A stretch of DNA of 64,000 nt from Gp1-AA122 sp035631655. GTDB lineage: Bacteria > Acidobacteriota > Terriglobia > Terriglobales > Acidobacteriaceae. The notes beneath the pieces were generated by a model that did not search any database, was not told the DNA's origin, and was given only the letters and a program-made list of their open reading frames with translations. The stretch's first letter is position 1, and every line of letters starts with the position of its first letter. This document shows, in pieces, positions 34,942-43,488 of this stretch. Position numbers and translations under genes: made by a program. Location: the NCBI GenBank assembly GCA_035631655.1, contig DASQIH010000002.1:5338-69337 (forward strand), given 5' to 3'.

Positions 34942-36198
34942 ATGCTGACTCAAGTTATTCTCGAAGCCTGGACCGCGCTGAAGCGCACCCGCACGCGCAG
35001 CTTCCTTACGATGCTCGGCATCGTCTGGGGCATCGTCACGGTCACGCTGCTGATCGCCTATGGAAGCAGCTTTCGCCACATCCTGGTGAACGGCTTCGAC
35101 GCGTTTGGTAAGAGCGTGGTCATTGCCTGGCCGCAGCAGACCAGCGAGCAGCCGGGAGGTCAAAGGGCAGGAAAGAAAGTGGTACTAGAGCAGGCGGACC
35201 TGGAAATGATCAAGGCCGACGCCCCACTGGTGAAGTATGCCTGCCTGGAAACCGTTCGCCGGCCGGGAATCGCCTATGGCGATCGCATGGTGGGCACCTC
35301 GGCGATCCGCGGCGTCTGCCCCGAATACGGTGAGATGCGGAACGAAGTCCCCGCCGAGGGCCGCTGGATCAATGCCACCGACGAGTTGGAGCGGCGGCGC
35401 GTGTGCTTTCTCGGTGGACGCGTGAAAGAGCAACTCTTCAGCGGACGTCCCGCCGTGGGCGAAACCGTGCTGATTGGCGGGGTGCGCTTCACGGTGATCG
35501 GCGTGATGATGCGCAAGATCCAACTGAGCAATTATTTCAGTTCCGATGACGACTCTGTGTGGATCCCTTATTCGGCTGCCGGTGATCTCTGGAACACGCG
35601 CTACGCCGCCGTATTGGTCTTTCAGCCCATTGCCCCACAATTCGAAAAGCGTGCCATGGCCCAGGTCCTGGCCGCCGTTGCCACCCGCCAGCAGTTCTCG
35701 CCAACTGACCCGAAGGCATTCCAGATGTTCGGCCGTGACGAGTTCCGCCCCATCATCGATGGCATTACGATCGGCCTCGAAGTGCTGCTCACTTTCATTG
35801 GCACGCTCACCCTTGGGATCGGCGGCGTGGGTGTGATGAACATCATGCTGGTCTCCGTGGATGAGCGCATTCGCGAGATCGGCCTGCGCCGCGCCCTGGG
35901 CGCAAGGAAAGCTCACATCCAGATGCAGTTTCTGGCCGAAACCCTGATGATTATGCTGCTCGGCGGAGCCATCGGAATCATTCTCTCGTACTTGATCGCT
36001 GCCGCCGTCGGCACGCTTCCCATGATGGGCCCCCTTTTTGAGGACGATTCCGGCAAAGGCGACATCCACCTAAAGATTTCGCTCATGACAGTCTTTATCT
36101 CCTCCGCGGTGCTGCTTTTAGTCGGAGTGGTCAGCGGCCTTGTGCCGGCCCTGCGCGCCTCGAAACTGGACCCGGTCGAAGCGCTGCGCTACGAGTAG
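34942..36198 (+). CDS. MacB/FtsX-type ABC transporter permease 2
   Basis: This is a paralogue of the preceding permease with 418 residues and the same layout: N-terminal helix (RSFLTMLGIVWGIVTVTLLIAY), periplasmic domain, and C-terminal FtsX helices with VGVMNIMLVSVDERIREIGL and ALGARKAHIQMQFLAE. It ends in LDPVEALRYE. The shared segment QPGGQRAGKK versus LQAGGQRAGRQ shows that the two proteins arose by duplication. They may form a heterodimer that uses an ATPase encoded elsewhere. Confidence 0.92.
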   Translation: MLTQVILEAWTALKRTRTRSFLTMLGIVWGIVTVTLLIAYGSSFRHILVNGFDAFGKSVVIAWPQQTSEQPGGQRAGKKVVLEQADLEMIKADAPLVKYACLETVRRPGIAYGDRMVGTSAIRGVCPEYGEMRNEVPAEGRWINATDELERRRVCFLGGRVKEQLFSGRPAVGETVLIGGVRFTVIGVMMRKIQLSNYFSSDDDSVWIPYSAAGDLWNTRYAAVLVFQPIAPQFEKRAMAQVLAAVATRQQFSPTDPKAFQMFGRDEFRPIIDGITIGLEVLLTFIGTLTLGIGGVGVMNIMLVSVDERIREIGLRRALGARKAHIQMQFLAETLMIMLLGGAIGIILSYLIAAAVGTLPMMGPLFEDDSGKGDIHLKISLMTVFISSAVLLLVGVVSGLVPALRASKLDPVEALRYE

Positions 36199-36267
36199 CG
36201 ACTTTGTATAAGCCTGATCACCTCCGAGCCCCAGGAAGCGCAGCTAGGTTAGCGACTCCCTCCGATT

Positions 36268-36420
36268 GTCATCCTGAGCGAAGCGAAGGCTCTATACATT
36301 CTGTTTTGTGGTCACCCCTGAGAACAACCACCGGGATAGCGCGCATCATGCCCGGCTCCACCCGCATGTCATTCCGACCGCAGCCCTACCCTTGTCATTC
36401 CGAGCGCAGCGAGGAATCTC
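36268..36420. repeat. Three family A repeats in the gap before der
   Basis: Copies lie at 36268-36292 (GTCATCCTGAGCGAAGCG, then AAGGCTC), at about 36368-36384 (GTCATTCCGACCGCAG, truncated) and at 36394-36420 (GTCATTCCGAGCGCAGCG, then AGGAATCTC). The gap 36199-36424 holds no gene and separates the convergent permease and der genes. Confidence 0.75.
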
Positions 36421-36424
36421 GGTT

Positions 36425-37864
36425 CTAATCCCGTGCCCGATTCTTGATCCATATCGGCGTGCCCACGAACCCGAATGCCCGCCGAATCTGGTTTTCCAGA
36501 AACCGCTGGTAGGAGAAGTGCAGCTTCACCGCCCGGTCGGTAAAAAGAATGAAAGTAGGCGGAGCAACCGCGGCCTGAGTCATGTAGTAGATCTTGACTT
36601 GCTGTTTCGCCGGCACCGAAGCACGCTCAAAATCCACGGTCTTCAGGAAGCGATTCATTTCCGCCGTGGGCATACGTTTGCGCCGCTCGGCGGCGACCAA
36701 CTCAATCGTGGGAAAAACCTTATCCAGGCCCTTGCCGGTCGTGGCGGAAACGAACAGGACCGGCGCGTAGGAGAGAAACTTCAAACCATATCGCAGCTGC
36801 TGCTCGTAGAGGTTGCGGTCGGTTGTGCGTTTGCTCTCCTGGATGCGCGCCGCTTTCGACTGGCTTATCGCTTTCCGCTGTCCGCTCGTCACCAGGTCCC
36901 ATTTGTTAACCACGATAATCACTGACCGGCCACTCTCGTGCGCATAGCCGGCGATAGCGGCATCCAGCGCACTCACGCCTTCGGTGGCATCAATGACCAG
37001 CAAAGCGATGTCCGCATCTTCCAGGTGCTTGCGCGCCATCACCACCGAGAGCTTCTCGGCCATTAACCTGGTTTTGCCTTTGCGACGTATCCCTGCCGTG
37101 TCGATGAACCGGAAGCTCCGCCCATCACGTTCCACCATTTCGTCCACCGCATCGCGCGTAGTTCCAGGAATGGGCGAAACGATCGCCCGCGAAGAACCCG
37201 TCAGCTGGTTGAGCAGGGTGGATTTCCCGACATTCGGATGTCCGATAATGGCAACTTTGATTTCCGCAGAGTATTCGTGCTTCTCTTCCTCGGCGGTCTC
37301 GGCGATCTCGGCGTTGAATTCTTTCGGTAGCACGTCCAACACAGCATCCAGCAACTCGTCAACACCGCGTCCGTGTTCCGCTGAAATTCCAAAAAGACTG
37401 CGTATCCCGAGCCGGTGAAAATCGTCCACCAGAGTCTCCTGCTTGGCGGTGTCAATCTTGTTGATGGCCAGCAACAGGGGCTTGCCAGAGCGGATGAGCA
37501 GCCGTGCCACTTCGATGTCCGGTGCAGCCAATTCGCTCCGGCCATCCACCAGGAGGATGACCGCATCGGCTTCTTCCAACGCGACCTTCGCCTGCCGAAA
37601 GATTTCCGCGGTTATCAACTCTTTTTCTTCCGGGATGATGCCGCCAGTATCGACGACTCGCAGGCGCCGCCCGCGCCAGTTGGCCTCGGCATACAACCGG
37701 TCGCGAGTGATGCCGGACTCATCCCCCACAATGGCTCGGCGGGAGCCTACAAGTCGATTAAACAGCGTGGACTTGCCCACGTTGGGACGCCCCACGATGG
37801 CAACGGTTGGAAGACGCGCCGGGGTGGCGACGGCAATGCTCGAGTTGGCCTGGGATTTCGCCAA
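36425..37864 (-). CDS. der: Ribosome-associated GTPase Der (EngA)
   Basis: Der is an essential GTPase with two tandem G domains that works in 50S ribosomal subunit maturation. It has 479 residues. The first G domain has GRPNVGKSTLFN, DTGG and NKID; the second has GHPNVGKSTLLN, DTAG and NKWD. The C-terminal KH-like domain (about 380-479) contains KIYYMTQAAVAPPTFILFT. The linker between the two G domains (about 185-200, AEIAETAEEEKHEY) is long and acidic. It is divergent from the DinG gene with 61 bases between. Confidence 0.96.
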   Translation of the reverse strand: MAKSQANSSIAVATPARLPTVAIVGRPNVGKSTLFNRLVGSRRAIVGDESGITRDRLYAEANWRGRRLRVVDTGGIIPEEKELITAEIFRQAKVALEEADAVILLVDGRSELAAPDIEVARLLIRSGKPLLLAINKIDTAKQETLVDDFHRLGIRSLFGISAEHGRGVDELLDAVLDVLPKEFNAEIAETAEEEKHEYSAEIKVAIIGHPNVGKSTLLNQLTGSSRAIVSPIPGTTRDAVDEMVERDGRSFRFIDTAGIRRKGKTRLMAEKLSVVMARKHLEDADIALLVIDATEGVSALDAAIAGYAHESGRSVIIVVNKWDLVTSGQRKAISQSKAARIQESKRTTDRNLYEQQLRYGLKFLSYAPVLFVSATTGKGLDKVFPTIELVAAERRKRMPTAEMNRFLKTVDFERASVPAKQQVKIYYMTQAAVAPPTFILFTDRAVKLHFSYQRFLENQIRRAFGFVGTPIWIKNRARD

Positions 37865-37880
37865 GAGAATTTGTTCGCTG

Positions 37881-37917
37881 GATACTAGGTACTCGGTACT
37901 GGGTACTAGGTATTATA
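37881..37917. repeat. Family D repeat, copy 2
   Basis: TACTAGGTACTCGGTACTGG is followed by GTACTAGGTATTA. It matches the arms of the copy at 7045-7103, but only one orientation is present. It fills most of the der-dinG intergenic space, so it must overlap one or both promoters. Confidence 0.7.
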
Positions 37918-37925
37918 GAGACTCC

Positions 37926-40007
37926 GTGGCTTCCACTTCCCAACCCGCGTCCTCGCGCGTCAGGCAGGACTACACGCTGTATCAGTTCTTCTCCGCCGGA
38001 GGTCTGCTTTCGCGCACTCATCCGGCCTATGAGTTCCGTCGCGGACAGCTGCAGATGGCGCAGGCGGTCGAGCAGGCGTTACAAGAAAAACGCCACCTGA
38101 TCGTGGAGGCGGGCACCGGCACGGGTAAGACCTTGGCCTATCTGCTGCCTGTAATCCGTTCGGGAAAGCGGGTCCTGATCTCTACGGGAACCAAGAATCT
38201 CCAGGAACAGCTCTTCTACAAAGACATTCCCTTTCTCGAGCAGGCGCTGTATCCCAAGGGCGAAGCCAAATTGCGCGTCTGCTACATGAAGGGGCGCGCG
38301 AATTATCTCTGCCGCAAGAAGCTCTACGATCTCACCGATCAGCCCGTGCTCTCCGGCCTGGAAGAAATCGAGCAATATCGCGCGATTGCGGCCTGGGAGA
38401 AAACTAGCCGGACTGGCGACCGCGCCGAACTGGCATCGCTGCCGGAAGCCAGCGCCCTGTGGCCCAAGCTAGACGCCCGGGCCGAAACCTGTCTCGGCCG
38501 GAAATGCAGCTCCTGGGATCGCTGCTTCATCACGGAGATGCACCGCCGGGCCATGGAGAGCGACATCATCATCGTTAACCATCATCTCTTTTTCGCGGAC
38601 CTCTCCATCAAGCAGGCGTCCGATCACGCCCCCGATGCCGGTATTCTGCCCGAAGTCGGCGCCGTCATTTTCGACGAGGCCCATGAACTGGAAGACGTTG
38701 CCGGAAGCTACTTCGGGGTTTCCGTCAGCAACTGGCGAATCGAAGATCTGATCCGTGATGTGGAAGCCTCGCTGCAACGCAACCACTTGCTCTCACCCGC
38801 AATCCTGGGTGCTACGCGCGCCCTTCGGGAACGCTCGCAATTCTTCTTTGCGCTGCTTCCGCCCGGTGATGGCCGGTTTGCCTTCCAAAACCGCCGCGAA
38901 TTCCTGGAAGAAAACGGCGACGAATTCATTGCCCTAATGCAAGCTCTTGGCCGGCTGGCTTCCGAGATACAAAACCTGCCCCAAAAGCCCGAAGAGGTCT
39001 TTACTTTTGTTCGGCGAACCGAGGAACTTCAGGTGCAGCTTCGCTTCCTGATGGAATCCGAAGACCGCAACACGGTGTTCTGGATTGAACGCCGCGGTGG
39101 GCGCAGCTTCAACCGCGAAGGGCAGGGCTTCAGCGGTGCCAACAGGACGCCCTTAGAAACCGGGACTTCAGCCGCTGAGGGAAAGCCCACGCATCGGCGA
39201 TCCAATGTGTTTCTCCAGGCTACTCCCATCGACGTCGCCCCCATCCTGAAAACCTGCCTCTTCGACCAACTGGAGTGCGCCGTTCTGACGTCCGCGACGC
39301 TAGCCGTTGGCGGAGGCTTTGAATACATCCGCCAGCGCCTGGGTGTAGAACACGCGCGCGAACTCGTGCTGCCATCGCACTTCGACTACCAGAACCAGGC
39401 TGTCCTCTACATTCCGCCTGACCTGCCCGATCCGCGAACGCCACAGTTTCCCGCCCGCGCTGCCGACCGGATCCGCCGCCTGCTGGAGATCACCCGCGGA
39501 CGCGCTTTCTGCCTGTTCACCAGCTACGCCCAGATGAATGAGATCTACCAACGCCTGCTCGGGGAACTGGAATTCCCCATGCTCCTTCAAGGCGATGCCC
39601 CGAAGAGTGTGTTGCTGGAAGAATTCCGCCTGACTCCAAACGCTGTACTTTTCGCGACCTCATCCTTCTGGCAAGGGGTGGATGTACAAGGCGAGCAACT
39701 CAGCTGTGTGATTATTGATCGCCTGCCATTCGCTGTGCCGAGCGACCCGGTGGTCGCGGCCCGTGTGCGCGCCGTGGATGAGGCGGGTGGCAATGCCTTC
39801 TTTCAATACCAGGTGCCCGCGGCGGTCATTACCCTGAAACAAGGCTTCGGGCGCCTGATCCGCTCCTTACAAGACCGCGGCCTCCTCTGCCTGCTCGATA
39901 ACCGCGTTTTGAAGAAGCAATATGGCCGCGTTTTTCTGGAGAGCTTGCCGAACTACCACAAGACGATGGACCTGAAGGATGTAGAAACCTTCTTCGGAGC
40001 ATCTTGA
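37926..40007 (+). CDS. DinG/XPD-type ATP-dependent DNA helicase
   Basis: This is a superfamily 2 helicase with an iron-sulfur domain, about 693 residues. Walker A is EAGTGTGKTLAYLLP, the DEAH box is VIFDEAHELEDV, and the Fe-S cysteines are seen in CYMKGRANYLC and ETCLGRKCSSWDRC. Motif VI is QGFGRLIRS. There is no exonuclease domain, so it resembles E. coli DinG/YoaA and acts on damaged DNA or R-loops. The GTG at 37926 is chosen because the frame upstream runs antisense through der. An ATG at 38055 is too late, as it would remove the Q-motif-like region. Confidence 0.93.
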   Translation: MASTSQPASSRVRQDYTLYQFFSAGGLLSRTHPAYEFRRGQLQMAQAVEQALQEKRHLIVEAGTGTGKTLAYLLPVIRSGKRVLISTGTKNLQEQLFYKDIPFLEQALYPKGEAKLRVCYMKGRANYLCRKKLYDLTDQPVLSGLEEIEQYRAIAAWEKTSRTGDRAELASLPEASALWPKLDARAETCLGRKCSSWDRCFITEMHRRAMESDIIIVNHHLFFADLSIKQASDHAPDAGILPEVGAVIFDEAHELEDVAGSYFGVSVSNWRIEDLIRDVEASLQRNHLLSPAILGATRALRERSQFFFALLPPGDGRFAFQNRREFLEENGDEFIALMQALGRLASEIQNLPQKPEEVFTFVRRTEELQVQLRFLMESEDRNTVFWIERRGGRSFNREGQGFSGANRTPLETGTSAAEGKPTHRRSNVFLQATPIDVAPILKTCLFDQLECAVLTSATLAVGGGFEYIRQRLGVEHARELVLPSHFDYQNQAVLYIPPDLPDPRTPQFPARAADRIRRLLEITRGRAFCLFTSYAQMNEIYQRLLGELEFPMLLQGDAPKSVLLEEFRLTPNAVLFATSSFWQGVDVQGEQLSCVIIDRLPFAVPSDPVVAARVRAVDEAGGNAFFQYQVPAAVITLKQGFGRLIRSLQDRGLLCLLDNRVLKKQYGRVFLESLPNYHKTMDLKDVETFFGAS

Positions 40008-40123
40008 CACTGGGTGTCTGACGCGATTTCGCAGCCTCCAGCGTCCGCTCTCCCCGGTAGTTTCGCTGTAAAATAGAATATCGCGCGGCGAGCCCGTGTT
40101 TATGCGCCTCGCTCAGGGGTTTC

Positions 40124-40501
40124 ATGTTCGAAGTCACCGTTGAAGAGTCGTTTTCCGCGGGTCATTACCTGCGCAACTACAAGGGCAAGTGTGAGAACCC
40201 GCACGGACATAACTACAAGGTGCGGGTCACCCTGGCCGGCCAGGAACTGGACAAGGCTGGGCTGCTGCTGGATTTCAAAGATCTTCGTGACGTGATGAAG
40301 CATGTAATCGACCGGCTGGACCACCAGATGATGAACGACTTGGAGCCTTTTAAAGCGGTGAACCCCTCCGCCGAGAATCTGGCCAAGTATTTTTATGACG
40401 AGACCAACAGCAAGCTGCGGGGCGAGAGCAACGGCCGCGTTCGGGTAAAGGTCGTGACCATCTGGGAGACTGACGAGACTACGGCTACGTACTTCGAGTA
40501 G
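40124..40501 (+). CDS. queD: 6-carboxy-5,6,7,8-tetrahydropterin synthase
   Basis: QueD converts 7,8-dihydroneopterin triphosphate to 6-carboxytetrahydropterin in queuosine synthesis. It has 125 residues. Zinc ligands His14 (SAGHYL), His27 and His29 (NPHGHNY) and the catalytic Cys23 (KCENPHGH) are present; the Cys-x3-His spacing supports QueD over eukaryotic-type PTPS. It is the first gene of a queD-queE-queC set on the same strand. No preQ1 riboswitch was seen upstream. Confidence 0.95.
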   Translation: MFEVTVEESFSAGHYLRNYKGKCENPHGHNYKVRVTLAGQELDKAGLLLDFKDLRDVMKHVIDRLDHQMMNDLEPFKAVNPSAENLAKYFYDETNSKLRGESNGRVRVKVVTIWETDETTATYFE

Positions 40502-40527
40502 TTTGGCGCAGAGCGTCATCTGCCAGC

Positions 40528-40574
40528 CACGAAGCGGCACAAGAATAAAGGCCACGGTGCAAGCCGTGGGATTC
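40528..40574. repeat. Family J repeat (ACAAGAATAAAG + CCACGG hairpin), copy 1
   Basis: The element has the leader CACGAAGCGGCACAAGAATA and the hairpin CCACGG-TGCAAG-CCGTGG. A second copy lies at 50122-50168. A further small hairpin, GCGAAAG-AACT-CTTTCGC, follows at about 40606-40623. Both lie between queD and queE. Confidence 0.75.
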
Positions 40575-40660
40575 AAAGCATCAAAATATATGAGTTCCAG
40601 AGGAGCGAAAGAACTCTTTCGCCGGGCAACTGATGATTGAGAGCTGTTATCGGATAGCCC

Positions 40661-41344
40661 ATGCAAATTACCGAGATTTACAAATCGATCCAGGGCGAAT
40701 CTTCCTATTCCGGGCTGCCGTGCATTTTCGTTCGGCTAACTGGCTGCAATCTGCGTTGCTCGTGGTGCGATAGTGAATACACTTTTTCCGGCGGCCACCG
40801 AATGACGCTGGAGGAAGTAGAAGCCGAAGTCGAGCACCTCAGCCCGGAGGGCGGCCTGGTCGAGATTACGGGTGGCGAGCCGATGCTGCAGGAACGGGAA
40901 GTAATCCCTCTGATGGAGCGCCTCCTCAATGCCGGCTATACCGTGTTGCTGGAGACCAGCGGCGAGCGCGCGCTGGAGAAAGTCCCGCGGGAAATCATCA
41001 AGATTGTGGACGTGAAGTGTCCCAATTCCGGGGAGCCGGATACCTTCCGCATGGAAAACCTCGATGCCCTGACTTCGCGCGATGAGGTGAAATTCGTCCT
41101 CAGCGACCGCGTGGATTACGAATTCGCCCGGGATTTCACCGCCCTCCATAAGCTGGGTAGTCGCGTCAGTTCAGTCATTTTCTCTCCGGCCTTCAGCAAG
41201 GACGCAGGCGGCGGACGCGACACTTCGCACTGCCTGCTCGACCCGCGCCAGCTGGCGGAATGGATGCTCGCCGACAACGTGCCCGCCCGGCTGGGCTTGC
41301 AGATCCACAAGTTCATTTGGGACCCGGCAATGAAAGGAGTCTGA
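40661..41344 (+). CDS. queE: 7-carboxy-7-deazaguanine synthase
   Basis: QueE is a radical SAM enzyme that contracts the pterin ring to 7-carboxy-7-deazaguanine. It has 227 residues. The [4Fe-4S] ligands Cys29, Cys33 and Cys36 form the CX3CX2C motif in TGCNLRCSWCDSEY, and the GGE motif is in EITGGEPMLQ. The start ITEIYKSIQGES is the substrate-binding region of the family. It lies between queD and queC. Confidence 0.95.
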   Translation: MQITEIYKSIQGESSYSGLPCIFVRLTGCNLRCSWCDSEYTFSGGHRMTLEEVEAEVEHLSPEGGLVEITGGEPMLQEREVIPLMERLLNAGYTVLLETSGERALEKVPREIIKIVDVKCPNSGEPDTFRMENLDALTSRDEVKFVLSDRVDYEFARDFTALHKLGSRVSSVIFSPAFSKDAGGGRDTSHCLLDPRQLAEWMLADNVPARLGLQIHKFIWDPAMKGV

Positions 41345-41346
41345 AG

Positions 41347-41420
41347 AATTGCCGATTGTTGATTTCTGATTGGAAAAACCCCATTGTCTTCCGAAATCAG
41401 CAATCGACAATCAGAAATTT
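41347..41420. repeat. Family E inverted repeat, copy 2
   Basis: The left arm (41347-41373) has GATTGTTGATTTCTGATTGG and the right arm (41390-41420) has AAATCAGCAATCGACAATC. The hairpin fills the queE-queC gap and ends 6 bases before the queC ATG. Confidence 0.8.
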
Positions 41421-41425
41421 CTTAA

Positions 41426-42133
41426 ATGCCTGCTGATTCGATAGCCGGTTCGAAGGGTCGTGCCGTGATTCTCCTGAGCGGCGGGATGGATTCGTGCGTC
41501 TGCGCCGCGCTGGCCGCGCGCGACTATGATGCGGCTGCGCTGCACATCAGTTACGGGCAACCCACAGAAGACCGCGAGCGCAAAGCGTTTCTGGCGATCA
41601 GCGACCGGCTGGGGATTCAGGCCCGACTGGTAGTGCGGAACGAGGCTCTCCGCGCTATCGGCGGCTCGGCCCTGACTGATCCCAGTATCGCAGTGCCGGA
41701 ATCAGCTCTGCTGGCTCACGACATCCCGGTGACCTATGTGCCTTTTCGCAACGCCCATTTCTTGGCGGTGGCGGTGAGTTGGGCGGAAGTGCTGGGAGCA
41801 GAGAAGGTTTACATTGGCGCCGTGGAGCAAGACAGCTCCGGTTATCCCGACTGCCGCCCTGCCTATTACGAGGCATTCAATGAAGTCGTACGGGCAGGTA
41901 CAAAAGAAGGCCATATTGAAGTGGTCACTCCACTGATTGGCTTGCGCAAGAGCCAGATTGTGAGGCTTGGCCTTGAACTGGGTGCTCCCTTCGATTTAAC
42001 TTGGTCCTGTTATAGCCGCGAGGATCGCGCCTGTGGAGTCTGCGACAGTTGCGTTCTGCGCCTGCGCGCCTTTCAGGATGCCGGCGCTAGCGACCCGATC
42101 CCATATCTGGAACCAGCCGCGCGAACTGGCTGA
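41426..42133 (+). CDS. queC: 7-cyano-7-deazaguanine synthase
   Basis: QueC turns 7-carboxy-7-deazaguanine into preQ0 using ATP and ammonia. It has 235 residues. The PP-loop is LLSGGMDSCVCAA and the zinc-binding cysteines are in CYSREDRACGVCDSCVLR near residue 195-212. GAVEQDSSGYPDCRP matches the family motif. With queD and queE it completes the path from pterin to preQ0; queF, tgt and queA are not in the window. Confidence 0.96.
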   Translation: MPADSIAGSKGRAVILLSGGMDSCVCAALAARDYDAAALHISYGQPTEDRERKAFLAISDRLGIQARLVVRNEALRAIGGSALTDPSIAVPESALLAHDIPVTYVPFRNAHFLAVAVSWAEVLGAEKVYIGAVEQDSSGYPDCRPAYYEAFNEVVRAGTKEGHIEVVTPLIGLRKSQIVRLGLELGAPFDLTWSCYSREDRACGVCDSCVLRLRAFQDAGASDPIPYLEPAARTG

Positions 42134-42174
42134 GCCGAGTTTAGAAGTGCATTAATCGAATCTGGAGACAAATC

Positions 42175-43278
42175 ATGAAACGTAATTTCATCGTTTTCGT
42201 CCTTGTGGCTATGGTCGCGGGCCTGTGTGTGCCTCCGCTCTTCGCGCAGGCTACGGGTACAGTGAAGGGCCTGTGCACCGATGTGGACGGCAAACCTATT
42301 GCCGGCGCCACGGTGGAGTATCGCAGCCAGGAAACAGGCCGCAAGTACACGCTCAAGACGAACGGGAAGGGGGAGTTCTTCTCGCTCGGCATCGCCCCTG
42401 GAAAGTATGACGTCATTCTCTCCAAGGATGGGAAAGAGGTGTTCCACTTCAACAATGTTCCGGTCACCCTGAACGAGGATACCAACATCCTGAACTTCGA
42501 TTTGAAAAAAGAGCAGGCGCGCTCTGCCCAAGGCCAGGGACAGAGCCCGGAACAGATCAAGCAGCAACAGGAGCAGCAGGCCAAGATTGCAAAAGAGAAC
42601 CTCAACATCAAGTCGCTCAATGAAAAATTAGCAGCCTCCCGGCAAGCCATGGCCGCGGGAAATTATGACCAAGCCGTCCAGGCCATGACCGAAGCCACGC
42701 AGCTGGACCCTACCAAAGATCTGATCTGGTTCACTCTGGGCGATGCTTACTCTGGAGCCGCGAAGAAAACCGCAGCCACCGATCGTGCCGCCGCCAAGCA
42801 GCAATACGCGCAGGCCGTGGAAGCTTATCAAAAAGCGATTGCGATCAAGCCCACCGCCGACTATTACAACAATATGGCGCAGGCGATGGCCGGTGCCGGC
42901 CAGCTTGACGAGGCGACAAAAGCGTATGACCAGGCCGCTCAGTTGGATCCTACCCGGGCCGCCATGTTTTATTTCAACAAGGGCGCCGTACAAACCAACT
43001 CGGGGAAGGTGGACGACGCCATCGACAGTTTCAAGAAGGTAATCGCGGCCGATCCTAACAAGGCGGATGCCTACTACTGGCTGGGTGTGAACATGATTGG
43101 CAAAGCCACCTTGAAAGGCGACAAAATGGTAGCTCCAGAAGGCACGGCGGAAGCGTTTAACAAGTACCTGGAACTGCAACCGAACGGTCCCTTTGCCGAA
43201 CCTGCCAAGCAAATGCTGGCCAGCATCGGAGCCACCATTGAAACCACCTACGGGAAGAAGAAGACCAAGTCCAAGTAG
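42175..43278 (+). CDS. Secreted TPR protein with carboxypeptidase regulatory-like domain
   Basis: The protein has 367 residues. A signal peptide ends near PPLFAQ. A carboxypeptidase-regulatory-like domain spans about 27-110 (VKGLCTDVDGKPIAGATVEY), a Gln-rich coiled segment about 112-145, and three to four TPR units about 150-340 (AAGNYDQAVQAMTEATQLDP). The Lys-rich tail ends in KKKTKSK. This domain mix is common in Acidobacteriota, but its role is unknown. GGAG lies 9 bases before the ATG, and a terminator follows. Confidence 0.88.
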   Translation: MKRNFIVFVLVAMVAGLCVPPLFAQATGTVKGLCTDVDGKPIAGATVEYRSQETGRKYTLKTNGKGEFFSLGIAPGKYDVILSKDGKEVFHFNNVPVTLNEDTNILNFDLKKEQARSAQGQGQSPEQIKQQQEQQAKIAKENLNIKSLNEKLAASRQAMAAGNYDQAVQAMTEATQLDPTKDLIWFTLGDAYSGAAKKTAATDRAAAKQQYAQAVEAYQKAIAIKPTADYYNNMAQAMAGAGQLDEATKAYDQAAQLDPTRAAMFYFNKGAVQTNSGKVDDAIDSFKKVIAADPNKADAYYWLGVNMIGKATLKGDKMVAPEGTAEAFNKYLELQPNGPFAEPAKQMLASIGATIETTYGKKKTKSK

Positions 43279-43281
43279 GGA

Positions 43282-43329
43282 ACAGCCGCCCTCGGCTGTC
43301 CGGCCGAGCGCGCTCGGCAGCGTCTTTTT
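43282..43329 (+). terminator. Double hairpin with T-run after the TPR gene (family K)
   Basis: ACAGCCG-CCCT-CGGCTGT (43282-43299) is followed by the perfect 16-base palindrome GCCGAGCGCGCTCGGC (43303-43318) and then AGCGTCTTTTT. The first hairpin is a family K repeat also seen after mog. The T-run supports intrinsic termination. Confidence 0.7.
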
Positions 43330-43488
43330 GCGGACTTGCCTTTCCCACACCGGCCATTACGAAGGTCCATGCCCCTGACGTTCTTCATGGAACTTGCTTT
43401 TCTTTCACGCTAAATTAGAACTTCGGCAGACCAAACCGCTCACCCTCCCCCGCGGTGAACGTCCCAACCATTTTGTTGAGGTAATCTG

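Noticed and set aside
35185..36069. A 294-residue minus-strand frame inside the second permease gene
   Set aside because: It is rich in His and Asp as expected from a GC-biased shadow frame and shows no known motif.
37443..37925. N-terminal extension of the DinG-like helicase through the der gene
   Set aside because: The region is the 5' end of der on the other strand and a repeat; the family start fits the GTG at 37926.
40008..40123. preQ1 riboswitch or TTGACA promoter upstream of queD
   Set aside because: No preQ1 aptamer pattern is visible, and the TTGACA at about 40005 has no -10 box at 16-18 bases.
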